DNA from: Mucilaginibacter inviolabilis
GTDB lineage: Bacteria > Bacteroidota > Bacteroidia > Sphingobacteriales > Sphingobacteriaceae
Direction: 5' to 3'
NCBI RefSeq assembly: GCF_011089895.1
Contig: NZ_JAANAT010000001.1
Span: 2,852,001-2,916,000, forward strand
DNA length: 64,000 bases
In this document: piece by piece, positions 9,114 to 18,054 of the stretch
Position numbering within the stretch: position 1 is the stretch's first letter
Layout: every line of letters starts with the position of its first letter
Position numbers and translations under genes: made by a program
The notes under the pieces: generated by a model
The model's database searches: none
What the model saw: the letters and a program-made list of their open reading frames with translations, nothing else
What the model was told of the DNA's origin: nothing

Positions 9114-10228
9114 ACGACCTGGATTAAACTTTCAAGGACTCTATTGGATGAGTTACCATCTCCATAAGGGTTAACCGCTTCAGACATGTTCTGATAATGC
9201 GTTTCATCATTCAAAAGCCTTTCTGTTTCGAATACGATAACATCCGGATCTGTGCCAACTAAAATAACACAGCCAGCAGCCAAAGCTTCCGGACGCTCTG
9301 TAGTATCTCGCATTACTAATACTGGTTTCCCCAAACTTGGGGCTTCTTCCTGTACGCCGCCGCTATCAGTTAATATCAAATAGCTTTTTTTCATTAGGTA
9401 AACAAATGCAGGGTACGAAAGCGGTTCAATTAAATTAATGTTATCTACACCATTCAATAAAGAATGCACCGGCTCTAAGACATTCGGATTCAAATGAACG
9501 GGGTATACGATCTGCACATCTTCGTGTAAGGCTATCTTTTTTAAAGCTTTGCAAATATTAAGAAAACCATTGCCAAAATTTTCCCGCCTGTGTCCTGTAA
9601 CCAAAACAAGCTTTTTAGAGCTGTCAAGAATTGTGTTTAAATAATTAATTTCGCTGTCTTCATAATTTTCCAGTTTTTGAACAGCATAAAACAGAGCATC
9701 TATTACAGTATTTCCGGTAATTATAATAGTGTCATCTTTTATTCCTTCGTTTATAAGGTTTTGCTTTGCTTTTGGTGTTGGTGCTAAGTGCCAATCCGCA
9801 ATTCTTGATGTCAATTGCCTATTAATTTCTTCCGGAAAGGGAGACAACTTTTCATAAGTTCTTAAACCAGCTTCAATGTGACATACTTTGGCGCCGCTAT
9901 AAAAAGCTGCAACGGCAGCAAATGTTGATGTCGTGGTATCACCATGCACATAAACATAATCAGGCTTAAAATCATCTAACACAGGCTTGAGGCCCAATAA
10001 TATCTCGGATGATATGGTATAAAGATTCTGATTAGGTTTCATCAAGTTCAAATCAAAATCAGGTGTTATTTCAAAAAATTGTAATACCTGATCAAGCATA
10101 TGTCTATGTTGAGCTGTAACACAAACTTTTGTAATAAATTTATCAGAATATTGAAACGCTTTTACCAATGGAGCCATTTTTATTGCCTCCGGACGAGTTC
10201 CAAATATAATTAAAACCTTATTCATCAT
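9110..10228 (-). CDS. wecB: UDP-N-acetylglucosamine 2-epimerase (non-hydrolysing)
   Basis: Interconverts UDP-GlcNAc and UDP-ManNAc in the cytoplasm, supplying ManNAc or ManNAcA for the polymer. The 372-residue length is standard. Visible family motifs are IFGTRPEAIKMAPLV at the N-terminus, the conserved CHIEAGLRT and FPEEINRQL around the active site, GHRRENFG, and the C-terminal TDSGGVQEEAPSLG with the catalytic acidic residues. It overlaps both neighbours by 4 bp. No UDP-ManNAc dehydrogenase (wecC) is seen in the window, so ManNAc itself, or a product made by the GalE-like enzyme, is the likelier use. Confidence 0.93.
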   Translation of the reverse strand: MMNKVLIIFGTRPEAIKMAPLVKAFQYSDKFITKVCVTAQHRHMLDQVLQFFEITPDFDLNLMKPNQNLYTISSEILLGLKPVLDDFKPDYVYVHGDTTTSTFAAVAAFYSGAKVCHIEAGLRTYEKLSPFPEEINRQLTSRIADWHLAPTPKAKQNLINEGIKDDTIIITGNTVIDALFYAVQKLENYEDSEINYLNTILDSSKKLVLVTGHRRENFGNGFLNICKALKKIALHEDVQIVYPVHLNPNVLEPVHSLLNGVDNINLIEPLSYPAFVYLMKKSYLILTDSGGVQEEAPSLGKPVLVMRDTTERPEALAAGCVILVGTDPDVIVFETERLLNDETHYQNMSEAVNPYGDGNSSNRVLESLIQVV

Positions 10229-11238
10229 CTTATTTTGATTATTTTAGCTGGTTGATTCTTTTCTTTTTTATTTAATAAATAGCCTAGTATTTTGGCATAG
10301 ATCCTATAAAACGGCCATAATACTTTAAGTATAGTTTTATTTAAAACAATTAAAGGATAAACAAAAAACCAATATTGAGGGAATTTAGAATATACTGATG
10401 ATAACGTTTCATGTAGATTATTATCGTCAGAAAAAAAATGCTTAGTATTTTTTATTCTGTATATCCAATTTGGAAAAGATTCAATTAATAGCCTTACCTT
10501 AATTAAATTAAATACACGATTAGTTTTTAAACTCACGTCAAATTCATTAAGAATTTGGTTAAGATTTTCACCAAAAACTTTACATACGCTGAAGCCTCCG
10601 CTATTATCGGGTTGTACACCAACCAATGGCTGTATATGAAAAATATTATATGTTTCGCTTAACGAAGCTGTTAATATAAAAGGCAATTGTACTAGGTTTG
10701 TGCCAAAATATCGATCAAAATTGATATTGTTAACATATTTTGAATTAACAACATTTCCGGATATAAATGTTGAATTGTGACTAACTTTATTATAAAATTG
10801 AAGATAATCATCAAACAATAATATGTCAGATTCAAGGATTAACCTATCCTTTTTAATAAGCTCCCAGTTAAGATATAAAACACCAAAATCCTTAACCTTA
10901 TTAATTATATCTAAAATAATTGCTACAGAATTGGGATAAAGTACGTCATCGTCACCAAAAGCAACAACATACTTTCCTTTAGCTTTTGTGTAACATTGGG
11001 CAATATTCCTATCACTTCCTATGTTCTCAGGATTTGTTATCAAACTAATCTCTAACTTGTTATTCATAAAATCCCCAATAACAGCTTGGGTATTATCTGT
11101 AGATGCGTTATCTGATATTATGATTTCAACCTGATTTTTAAAATCACTTTTCTGATTAAAAAGACTCTCAAGTAATCTTCTTAAATAAACCTCCCGATTA
11201 TAAGTAGGAATAGCTATTGTTAGCAAAAAATCACTCAT
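10225..11238 (-). CDS. Glycosyltransferase family 2 protein
   Basis: GT-A transferase of about 337 residues. It begins LLTIAIPTYNREVYLRRLLES, followed by IIISDNASTDNTQAVI and the DxD-type metal site FGDDDVLYPNS. An upstream in-frame start at 11292 would add 18 residues. The ATG at 11238 is preferred because the GT2 fold starts right after it, and it overlaps the flippase stop by 8 bp. The C-terminal 50 residues contain a hydrophobic patch and a basic tail. It probably extends the lipid-linked repeat unit; donor and linkage are unknown. Confidence 0.84.
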   Translation of the reverse strand: MSDFLLTIAIPTYNREVYLRRLLESLFNQKSDFKNQVEIIISDNASTDNTQAVIGDFMNNKLEISLITNPENIGSDRNIAQCYTKAKGKYVVAFGDDDVLYPNSVAIILDIINKVKDFGVLYLNWELIKKDRLILESDILLFDDYLQFYNKVSHNSTFISGNVVNSKYVNNINFDRYFGTNLVQLPFILTASLSETYNIFHIQPLVGVQPDNSGGFSVCKVFGENLNQILNEFDVSLKTNRVFNLIKVRLLIESFPNWIYRIKNTKHFFSDDNNLHETLSSVYSKFPQYWFFVYPLIVLNKTILKVLWPFYRIYAKILGYLLNKKEKNQPAKIIKIR

Positions 11239-12583
11239 GGTGCCACGCTTTCTTTCTGGTAATAAATAAATAAATTGTCCAAGGTAGGGCAACCATACAA
11301 GTTAAGAAAACATAACTCGTCGTAATTCCTATTAATCCGAATCTCCGTCCCAAAACAACGGTAGATAAACATACCAACAAACCCATTGTTATTGATTGTA
11401 TTAGCATAGGCTCTTTTTTATGGCATCGTAAATAAGTTGCAAAAGCATATATAAGCTGATTAATTACATTGGCTAAGCACATGCATATTAGTGGTATAAA
11501 AGCTAAAAAACGCTCTGCCAGGCTTACATGAAAAAGTTTAAACACCTGTATCACAAGCACAAAGCATATAGTAATAAGCAGGTTAATTCCTGTAGCCTGA
11601 AACGCTATTCTGTTAAAACTCACATCTAAAAGAGTATAATCACGCTTCGAGATCAGGTTCGATAAGAAAGGGACTTTAGTATTAATCCAACTCATGGATA
11701 TTGATAATATACCGGTAAGAGCGGCTATACTCATCCCCATTTGCCCAGCCACAACGGCCCCCTCTGTGGCAAATAAAATCGGGTTAAATAGTTGAAAAAT
11801 AAAATATCCACTTATCCAACTCAACGCAATCCGCCATTGAAAAGGGAATATTTCTTTAAAATAACTTATCACCCATTCTGACTTAGCTGCCCATATTACC
11901 TTCAAATACTTAATCCGATTTGTAAATATAATTTGTGCGTAGTTTACACAAATAGCTATTAATGATGCTAATGCAGCCGAATAAAGTTTTAAACCACAGG
12001 CAAAAAATATAAACATTAATATTATGTAGACTGTTTTTTGTACTAGTCTTATTTTTGCCATATCCTTTACATGGCCTAATCCATCAAAAAAGGCAAGCAG
12101 GGGATCAATAAATAAATTAAGGGAGGTTGTAAGGCAAAGTGTGATCCACGCACCTTTCCACTCTATGTTTAGCCCTTTACCATAATGGGAGAAAAAGGTA
12201 AAGCCCCCGTATAATAACGCAAAGAATAAAATAGCTGCAATTATTGCAAACCATTTAACGCAGAATATAAGTAGTGATGATAATCTGGATTGATAGTGAA
12301 TCTCACCGATAAGCTCAAAATTATCGATCCATTTTAAATGAGCTGATTCATAAGCAGTATATTGCGTAATAATACCGCTTAATCCCAATTCAAAAAATAT
12401 CTGAATGGCTAGAATACTCGAAAAAGTATAATAATAGCCTATTTCGGAGGGAGATAAGTATCTCGATACAAAGATAATTGAAATTATTCCACCGCCTGCT
12501 TGTATAACACGAGTTAAAATAGTTAGAGCAACAGCACCATCAATACCAACCTTGTTCAGTAACTTTTTTATGGTTATAATCAC
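11231..12583 (-). CDS. O-antigen/polysaccharide flippase (Wzx-like)
   Basis: Integral membrane protein of 450 residues with about 12 predicted helices, belonging to the MOP/polysaccharide-transport superfamily. The N-terminus has VALTILTRVIQAGGGIISIIFV followed by LSPSEIGYYYTF, a pattern of Wzx proteins. It should move the completed undecaprenyl-linked repeat unit across the inner membrane. It is the first gene after a gap of about 190 bp behind the Wzz-like gene and overlaps the following GT2. There is one flippase and one polymerase candidate in the locus, consistent with a Wzx/Wzy route rather than an ABC-transporter route. Confidence 0.85.
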   Translation of the reverse strand: MIITIKKLLNKVGIDGAVALTILTRVIQAGGGIISIIFVSRYLSPSEIGYYYTFSSILAIQIFFELGLSGIITQYTAYESAHLKWIDNFELIGEIHYQSRLSSLLIFCVKWFAIIAAILFFALLYGGFTFFSHYGKGLNIEWKGAWITLCLTTSLNLFIDPLLAFFDGLGHVKDMAKIRLVQKTVYIILMFIFFACGLKLYSAALASLIAICVNYAQIIFTNRIKYLKVIWAAKSEWVISYFKEIFPFQWRIALSWISGYFIFQLFNPILFATEGAVVAGQMGMSIAALTGILSISMSWINTKVPFLSNLISKRDYTLLDVSFNRIAFQATGINLLITICFVLVIQVFKLFHVSLAERFLAFIPLICMCLANVINQLIYAFATYLRCHKKEPMLIQSITMGLLVCLSTVVLGRRFGLIGITTSYVFLTCMVALPWTIYLFITRKKAWHHE

Positions 12584-12777
12584 CTTAAATTATGTAAGTT
12601 TTAACTACTTTAAATATTGTAATCACAATTGATCTCATTTCGGATTAATCCCAATAATACTATGATCTCTCATTCTTGAGTTTTTCGTATTGATTATTTG
12701 CTAACGGTATCGGGCTAATAATTCATTACAAATATTACCTTATATAAACTATGTTAGGTTTGCTATATTTTATAAGA

Positions 12778-13845
12778 TCAATCGTTTCTCATTATTTTGG
12801 TAATCACTTTTCTAATGAAAAGTGTTAGAATAGTGAGAAAAAAACCGACAATTATTCCTATTGCGCTCCCTTTTACTTTAGTTACTTTATCAACTGTTAA
12901 TGGCAAAACAGGCGAATCAATTAGTTGAATCAATGGAGTTTCTTGCCGGAGCGACATCTTTGATAGCTCTAAATTTTTCACAATCTCGCCATAAATAGCC
13001 GTACTTGCTTGTACATCTACTTGCCTCCTTTGTGATGGAACTCTTAATATTTGAAGTGTGGGATTGGCGTTGGGTGCTGCATCAATAGCAGAAGCTACCC
13101 CGTTAATTGATCTGTTTAAAACATCTTTTACACTATCTGCTTGATACTGTAACACACGAACGCTCTGATAACTCTTCTTAGTTTTTGTTTGTGAGTAAAA
13201 TGAGTTTACGTTATCAACAAGTTTTATATTAAACTCCCGTGCAAACAGTTCATCCTTATTCATCACATCTACTCTGATGATACTTATCTTTTTATCCGGT
13301 TTGGATACCGTTAGCAACCGTTTATTAAACAGTTTAACAATACTTGTAATAATGCTATCCTGAACGCGGGTAAAATTATCAGAATTACCATTAAATGAAA
13401 TATTCCCAATACGGTCGTCTTCAAGCCATTTTTTTCGTAAATGATTAAAATCGATATATCTTTCTATTAACTGTTGTCTTTTCCCATCAAAATTGGCTAC
13501 GCTTAGTAAAGCTTTTTCGATCATTAAGCGCGATTTGTATAATTCTAAAATATTATCACTTTGAAATATTCCCCCACTGCTACTTCCGCCTAAATCAATA
13601 CCGGCCATTGATGCTAAGCTGGCGTACTGGCTCAACCCTGCCCCTTTATTGCTTTCATCTAACACAAAAGTGCTTGATGCTGTGTACAATGGTTTACTAA
13701 TTAAAGCGTAAGCCAGACCTAAAACCCCACCTAAAATCCCCCCCATCAATATCACTAACCATTTAGTTTTAAGATATCTGCTTATCGAAAGTATTTTGTT
13801 TATAAAATCTTTTAGCGATATTTCATCAGCCTTACCCTTGCTCAT
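12778..13845 (-). CDS. Chain-length determinant protein (Wzz/GumC-like co-polymerase)
   Basis: Inner-membrane co-polymerase of 355 residues. It has a transmembrane helix near 34-54 (WLVILMGGILGGVLGLAYAL), a large periplasmic region, and a C-terminal helix near 327-347. The PLYTASSTFVLDES segment after the first helix is the Wzz domain signature. There is no cytoplasmic tyrosine-kinase domain, so it is the short PCP type, and no separate kinase gene is seen nearby. It lies 26 bp after the Wza gene and should pair with it to couple chain growth to export. Confidence 0.9.
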   Translation of the reverse strand: MSKGKADEISLKDFINKILSISRYLKTKWLVILMGGILGGVLGLAYALISKPLYTASSTFVLDESNKGAGLSQYASLASMAGIDLGGSSSGGIFQSDNILELYKSRLMIEKALLSVANFDGKRQQLIERYIDFNHLRKKWLEDDRIGNISFNGNSDNFTRVQDSIITSIVKLFNKRLLTVSKPDKKISIIRVDVMNKDELFAREFNIKLVDNVNSFYSQTKTKKSYQSVRVLQYQADSVKDVLNRSINGVASAIDAAPNANPTLQILRVPSQRRQVDVQASTAIYGEIVKNLELSKMSLRQETPLIQLIDSPVLPLTVDKVTKVKGSAIGIIVGFFLTILTLFIRKVITKIMRND

Positions 13846-13871
13846 ATAAGTTACGAATACGTTTTTGTAGT

Positions 13872-16367
13872 TTATTTATTTAAGCTCAGTATACCTAAAA
13901 TAATAGCTCCTAGTGAAGCCAACCCTGTAGTGAATCCTAAAATGGATTGTGCTGTATTGCCCTTAGATTCTGATTTTTTAGGCACATAAATTTCACTGCC
14001 TGGTTTTACTGATGGGTGGTTATTAAAGAATAAGAATTTCCTAGTGCCTCTCACTGTTCCGTTAGGATAAACTACGTAGGCCCCTCTTCTTAATGCATCC
14101 GGACCATAACCACCGGCGTTATATACAAAATCATTAAATGATTTTGATCGATCATATACAACAGCACTTGGGTATAATACTTGACCATTAACACGAACTA
14201 TTTGTTGTTGTTTTGGAATTCTTAAAATATCCCCGTCTTCCAACAACAGATCGTCTTTTGAGCCGGGCGTTTTTAGGATCTTGGGAAGATTAATGCCTAC
14301 AAAATTATTGCGCATTACCGTATCTTCATTTCTTGTGGAGTCCTTGTAGGTTCTTTTCAATCGAGATATGCGATCCATACTTTCACGGGCGATTGCTAAA
14401 GTATCGGCCTTGCGCTTGTCTATACCCAATATAGCAATGTTCTCTCTTTTTAACGATCCCCCTTCTGCATCAGCAGATGCTGTTAAGCCTCCTGCGCGAG
14501 CAACCAGGTCAGAAATCTTTTCATTTTTTGTTTTTATGGTATAAGATCCGGGATACATTACTTCTCCCTCTACTTTAACGGTTTTTTGTTTTTCAAAGCC
14601 CGGCAATGTATAAACAGATACGATATCAAAAGGTTGTAATACGAAATTGGCTTCAGATGGTTTTAACTGTCCATCGACATTGACGCTGAAAACCTGGGCA
14701 ACTGAACTATTTTTTGAATTTGGATCTGCATCACTTATTCTTCTGGCCACTTCAATACGCTTAGTGCTGGCTCCTTCTGCAAAACCCCCCGCTTTGAATA
14801 TTAAATCCTCCACTTTCATATTTTCGGAGAAAGCAAATTTTCCAGGGTTCCGTACACTACCGTTTATTATGATCTGATATTTATCGCGCAGATCAAATAT
14901 AGATGATATAGTAACAATGTCTTCCCGCTGCAGAGGGATATTTACAGTCTTGTTAATAGCATCACGAACATTAAAGCCAATTATTTCGGTACTATTATCA
15001 CTTTTTAGTCGTGTGATAGTTCCCCGTTCCATAAAAGCATCTTCTTTTAAACCTGCCGCGTTTGCAATTAATTGGTTTAATGTTAAGCCATTCTGTAATT
15101 CATAATCGCCCGGTTTAAAAACGGCACCTTTTATTACAACTCTATTTTCAAACCGCTCAATAACTGACTCTATAGTGTATTTATCCCCCCTTAATGGTAT
15201 ATAGTTCTTATAATCTGCTTCTACTACATCGGTTATTTTCCGCTGTTGATCGCTAATTTGTGAAACTTTTATACGTGCTGTGTAAGCGCTATCGGTAAAA
15301 CCACCTGCATAATTTAAAATATTATCCAGAGTTTCTCCTGGCAAAACCTCAAATAATGCGGGTATTTTTATTTGTCCTATCAGTTGCACACGGGTACGAT
15401 AAGTAGGTACCCGCACTATGTCCTGATCTTGTAATGAAATATTATCCTTCTGACTGCCTTTTACTATAAAATCATACACATCCAGATGCCTGATGATCCT
15501 GTTGTTCCTGATAATCTCAATTTGACGCAGACTACCATTATCCGTTGGCCCTCCTGACATATATAAAGCATTAAAAACAGTAGCAAGCGAAGGCAAGGTA
15601 TAGGTACCTGGTTTTTGTACCTGTCCTACTATAATGACTTTAATACTCCTGATATTGCCAAGTGTTATTTGTACGTTAGTACCATGGCCTATGGCATAAT
15701 TACTGGCTGAAAGTCTGTTTTTGATTTGCGATGTTGCTTGTTCAATAGTTTTGCCACCCACATTTATTACGCCAACATTTGGAATAGTAATGTTTCCTTC
15801 TGGTGATACCTCTAGTTTCCAATTGACTGATGAATTTCCGTAAACATTAACATTTAACTGATCATCAGGCCCGATAATATAATTTATCGGGGTAGCCAAC
15901 TTTAAATTGGGCTCAAAAGAACTATTTTTATTTTTGAACAGATCGGCGCCAAATATTTTAGGCCTTAAGTTCTCAAACATGTCTTTTTTGTTAGCATCCG
16001 AAGTATCAAGACTATCTGGCTTATAATTCAGTTTACGTCCTGTTACTATTCTGCCGTTTGCATCTTCCGTGGTATCTGCCTGTGCCTTTTTTCCGCTTGC
16101 TTTACTTCGTATATCCTGTATCCTTGTTTGCAATTTCTGAACCTGTGCACTTGACATCCCTCTTGACTGCGCCTGCCTGATTAATTCCGCATCACTTAAA
16201 CCACTATTTTGAGCTTGTTGTAATAATTGAATAATTTGTTGGTCAGGTACGTCATCTATATTGACAGATGATAAATTTTGAACATTAATTTGTGCCGAAA
16301 CGTGATTAATTGCTCCAAAACAAAACATTGCAACAAACAGAAATATGAGGAAACTAGTTTTAGCCAT
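13872..16367 (-). CDS. Polysaccharide export outer membrane protein (Wza-like, multi-SLBB)
   Basis: Export channel protein of 831 residues, over twice the length of E. coli Wza. A signal peptide (about 1-25, ending VSAQ) leads into a short helical region with SDAELIRQAQSRGMS-type residues. Next come the Poly_export domain (about 155-240, starting TPINYIIGPDDQLNV) and at least five SLBB-type beta-grasp repeats, each marked by a G(K/E)-PG-Y motif. A hydrophobic C-terminal segment (about 803-825) may cross the outer membrane. There is no lipobox cysteine. Extra SLBB repeats are normal for Bacteroidota homologues. It has its own promoter candidate at 16420 and is followed by the Wzz-like gene. 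Confidence 0.92.
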   Translation of the reverse strand: MAKTSFLIFLFVAMFCFGAINHVSAQINVQNLSSVNIDDVPDQQIIQLLQQAQNSGLSDAELIRQAQSRGMSSAQVQKLQTRIQDIRSKASGKKAQADTTEDANGRIVTGRKLNYKPDSLDTSDANKKDMFENLRPKIFGADLFKNKNSSFEPNLKLATPINYIIGPDDQLNVNVYGNSSVNWKLEVSPEGNITIPNVGVINVGGKTIEQATSQIKNRLSASNYAIGHGTNVQITLGNIRSIKVIIVGQVQKPGTYTLPSLATVFNALYMSGGPTDNGSLRQIEIIRNNRIIRHLDVYDFIVKGSQKDNISLQDQDIVRVPTYRTRVQLIGQIKIPALFEVLPGETLDNILNYAGGFTDSAYTARIKVSQISDQQRKITDVVEADYKNYIPLRGDKYTIESVIERFENRVVIKGAVFKPGDYELQNGLTLNQLIANAAGLKEDAFMERGTITRLKSDNSTEIIGFNVRDAINKTVNIPLQREDIVTISSIFDLRDKYQIIINGSVRNPGKFAFSENMKVEDLIFKAGGFAEGASTKRIEVARRISDADPNSKNSSVAQVFSVNVDGQLKPSEANFVLQPFDIVSVYTLPGFEKQKTVKVEGEVMYPGSYTIKTKNEKISDLVARAGGLTASADAEGGSLKRENIAILGIDKRKADTLAIARESMDRISRLKRTYKDSTRNEDTVMRNNFVGINLPKILKTPGSKDDLLLEDGDILRIPKQQQIVRVNGQVLYPSAVVYDRSKSFNDFVYNAGGYGPDALRRGAYVVYPNGTVRGTRKFLFFNNHPSVKPGSEIYVPKKSESKGNTAQSILGFTTGLASLGAIILGILSLNK

Positions 16368-16419
16368 TTTTTAAAATATCGGAATCCGGAACCCCGCAAT
16401 AAATTGATTTAGATTTTTG

Positions 16420-16427
16420 CAAAGGTA
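16420..16427 (-). promoter_or_regulatory. -7 promoter box upstream of wza-like gene
   Basis: On the minus strand the bases read TACCTTTG, matching the Bacteroidota -7 consensus TAnnTTTG, about 53 bp before the ATG of the Wza-like gene. No convincing -33 TTTG is present. It suggests that the export, co-polymerase and glycosyltransferase genes can be transcribed apart from gmhA and the adenylyltransferase. Confidence 0.5.
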
Positions 16428-16548
16428 AACCAATTTGTTATTTAAGACGATTGTAAAATTTTATATTATTTAATGTTCAATTATTAATTTATTAATCATG
16501 TACTTAAGTCAACCATACACTAAAAAGAATAACTGATATTTTAATTTT

Positions 16549-17061
16549 TTAAGCCTTACCAGGAATTTGCTGCCTGATTTTTTCAATTATAGAGGTTGAT
16601 GAATAGCCTTTCACTAAATCAATGGTCTTTACTTCACCACCATTGGCTAATACTTCTTTGTTCCCTACAATATTTTCTACGGAATAATCAGCTCCCTTTA
16701 CCAGAACATCAGGTAATAAGCTACTGATGAGATTAAGCGGGGTGTCATCTTCAAAAACTACAACAGCATCAACAAAAAACAGGGCGGCCAATATTGCAGC
16801 CCGGCTATTTTGATCATTAACCGGCCGGCTTTCGCCTTTGATACGTTTTACCGAGCTATCCGAATTGAGACCAATAATGAGTTTTTCACCCAGTTCTGCA
16901 GCTTTAGCGAGATAAGTGATGTGACCAATATGCAGAAGATCAAATACCCCATTGGTAAAAACGACTTTTAGCCCTTTACTTTGCCAATTTTGGACCTGAG
17001 TTTTAAGCAGGGAGATATTAGTTATTTTGTTTACCAGGGTTTTTTCGAGGTCTATTCTCAT
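16549..17061 (-). CDS. hldC: D-glycero-beta-D-manno-heptose 1-phosphate adenylyltransferase (HldE domain 2)
   Basis: Cytidylyltransferase-fold enzyme of 170 residues that makes ADP-heptose from heptose 1-phosphate and ATP. The nucleotide-binding HIGH motif is at 44-47 inside FTNGVFDLLHIGHITYL, and the KRIKGESRP loop near 73-81 matches the RfaE domain-2 family. The C-terminal KGYSSTSIIEKI motif is also typical. The kinase half of classical HldE is a separate gene about 12 kb downstream in the same operon. It lies about 50 bp after gmhA. This is a naturally split HldE, not a truncation: both halves are full-length domains. Confidence 0.92.
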   Translation of the reverse strand: MRIDLEKTLVNKITNISLLKTQVQNWQSKGLKVVFTNGVFDLLHIGHITYLAKAAELGEKLIIGLNSDSSVKRIKGESRPVNDQNSRAAILAALFFVDAVVVFEDDTPLNLISSLLPDVLVKGADYSVENIVGNKEVLANGGEVKTIDLVKGYSSTSIIEKIRQQIPGKA

Positions 17062-17110
17062 GTATTAATTTCTTGTTGAATGGGTGCGATTGATTTATGA
17101 TGCTGATAGG

Positions 17111-17668
17111 CTATTCAAATAAACTATCAACTGATTGGCAAAGAATATGTCCTATCAATATATGCATTTCCTGTATGCGGGCGGTTACATTGGATGGTAT
17201 TACGATATTCAAATCACATATACCATTCATTTTACCTCCGTCACGCCCTGATAGACCCAGGGTTTTACATTTAAATTTTGTAGCTGTTTTAAATGCATTA
17301 AGTATACCCTGACTATTGCCGCTGGTTGAAATGCCAATAAACAAGTCGCCCTCATGTGCAAAAGCTTCCACCTGTCGTGAAAAAACATGATCATAACCGT
17401 AATCATTAGCTATTGCCGTAAGTGCCGATGTATCAACCGTTAATGCTATACCAGGCAAGGCCCTTCGCTCCTTAACAAATCTTCCACTCAATTCAGCAGC
17501 AATATGTTGAGCATCGGCAGCACTGCCTCCATTACCCGCAAGTAAAACCTTGTTGCCTCCTTTTATAGTGTCTGATATCATTTGACAGGCCTGTGCAATA
17601 TCACTTGTAAGTTCGTCTATAACCCGTTGTGTAGTATTCTGATGATCCTGTAGCGCTTCTAAAATCAT
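17111..17668 (-). CDS. gmhA: D-sedoheptulose-7-phosphate isomerase
   Basis: SIS-domain enzyme of 185 residues catalysing the first committed step of heptose synthesis, sedoheptulose 7-phosphate to D-glycero-D-manno-heptose 7-phosphate. The core motifs are [23 protein letters not shown] (first phosphate-binding loop, about 43-65) and [11 protein letters not shown] (second loop), with the C-terminal [12 protein letters not shown] carrying the family's catalytic His. It is the first gene of the leftward operon, after a leader of about 240 nt from the best promoter candidate at 17913. Confidence 0.94.
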   Translation of the reverse strand: MILEALQDHQNTTQRVIDELTSDIAQACQMISDTIKGGNKVLLAGNGGSAADAQHIAAELSGRFVKERRALPGIALTVDTSALTAIANDYGYDHVFSRQVEAFAHEGDLFIGISTSGNSQGILNAFKTATKFKCKTLGLSGRDGGKMNGICDLNIVIPSNVTARIQEMHILIGHILCQSVDSLFE

Positions 17669-18054
17669 TGTAATTTATATTGGTTGGAAATGTTGTACTT
17701 TATACAGCTTCTTTTCTTATTTGTTTTTGGTACAAGACCTACCTTTCTCTTATCATATCGAGAATGATCGTATCAATAGTTGATCAACTGTTAAGTTGCC
17801 GATAACAAGTATATTGGTTTACGGATTGATGATTGTATAGAATGTATCTTGTTTATCATTTATTTAAAACTCAAAGCTCATTAATTATTTATTAATAGTT
17901 TGAAAAATTTCGCAAAGATAATTTTTTAAGGTTATTTTTTGCAGTAATAATATTTTAGACTGTCTTTCGTATCAATTTCTAAAAGGTGTTAGCCATATTA
18001 CGCAAACTAAATACAAAGTATAACATTTCCCCTGCAATAAATTTACTTTATTCA
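17669..18054 (-). promoter_or_regulatory. Promoter region and long leader of the heptose/polysaccharide operon
   Basis: Non-coding gap between gmhA and the Wzi-like gene. At 17913-17920 the minus strand reads TATCTTTG, an exact Bacteroidota -7 box (TAnnTTTG); no clear -33 TTTG is seen. Transcription from there would leave a 5' leader of about 240 nt before gmhA. Inside that leader is a perfect 12-bp palindrome (AGTTGATCAACT, 17778-17789) flanked by further short complementary bases, which could be an operator or an RNA hairpin. No open reading frame in this stretch looks real. Confidence 0.55.

Noticed and set aside
16549..17061. Considered as a truncated HldE
   Set aside because: The missing kinase half is present as a full-length gene at 3713-4663, so this is a split gene pair rather than a broken one.
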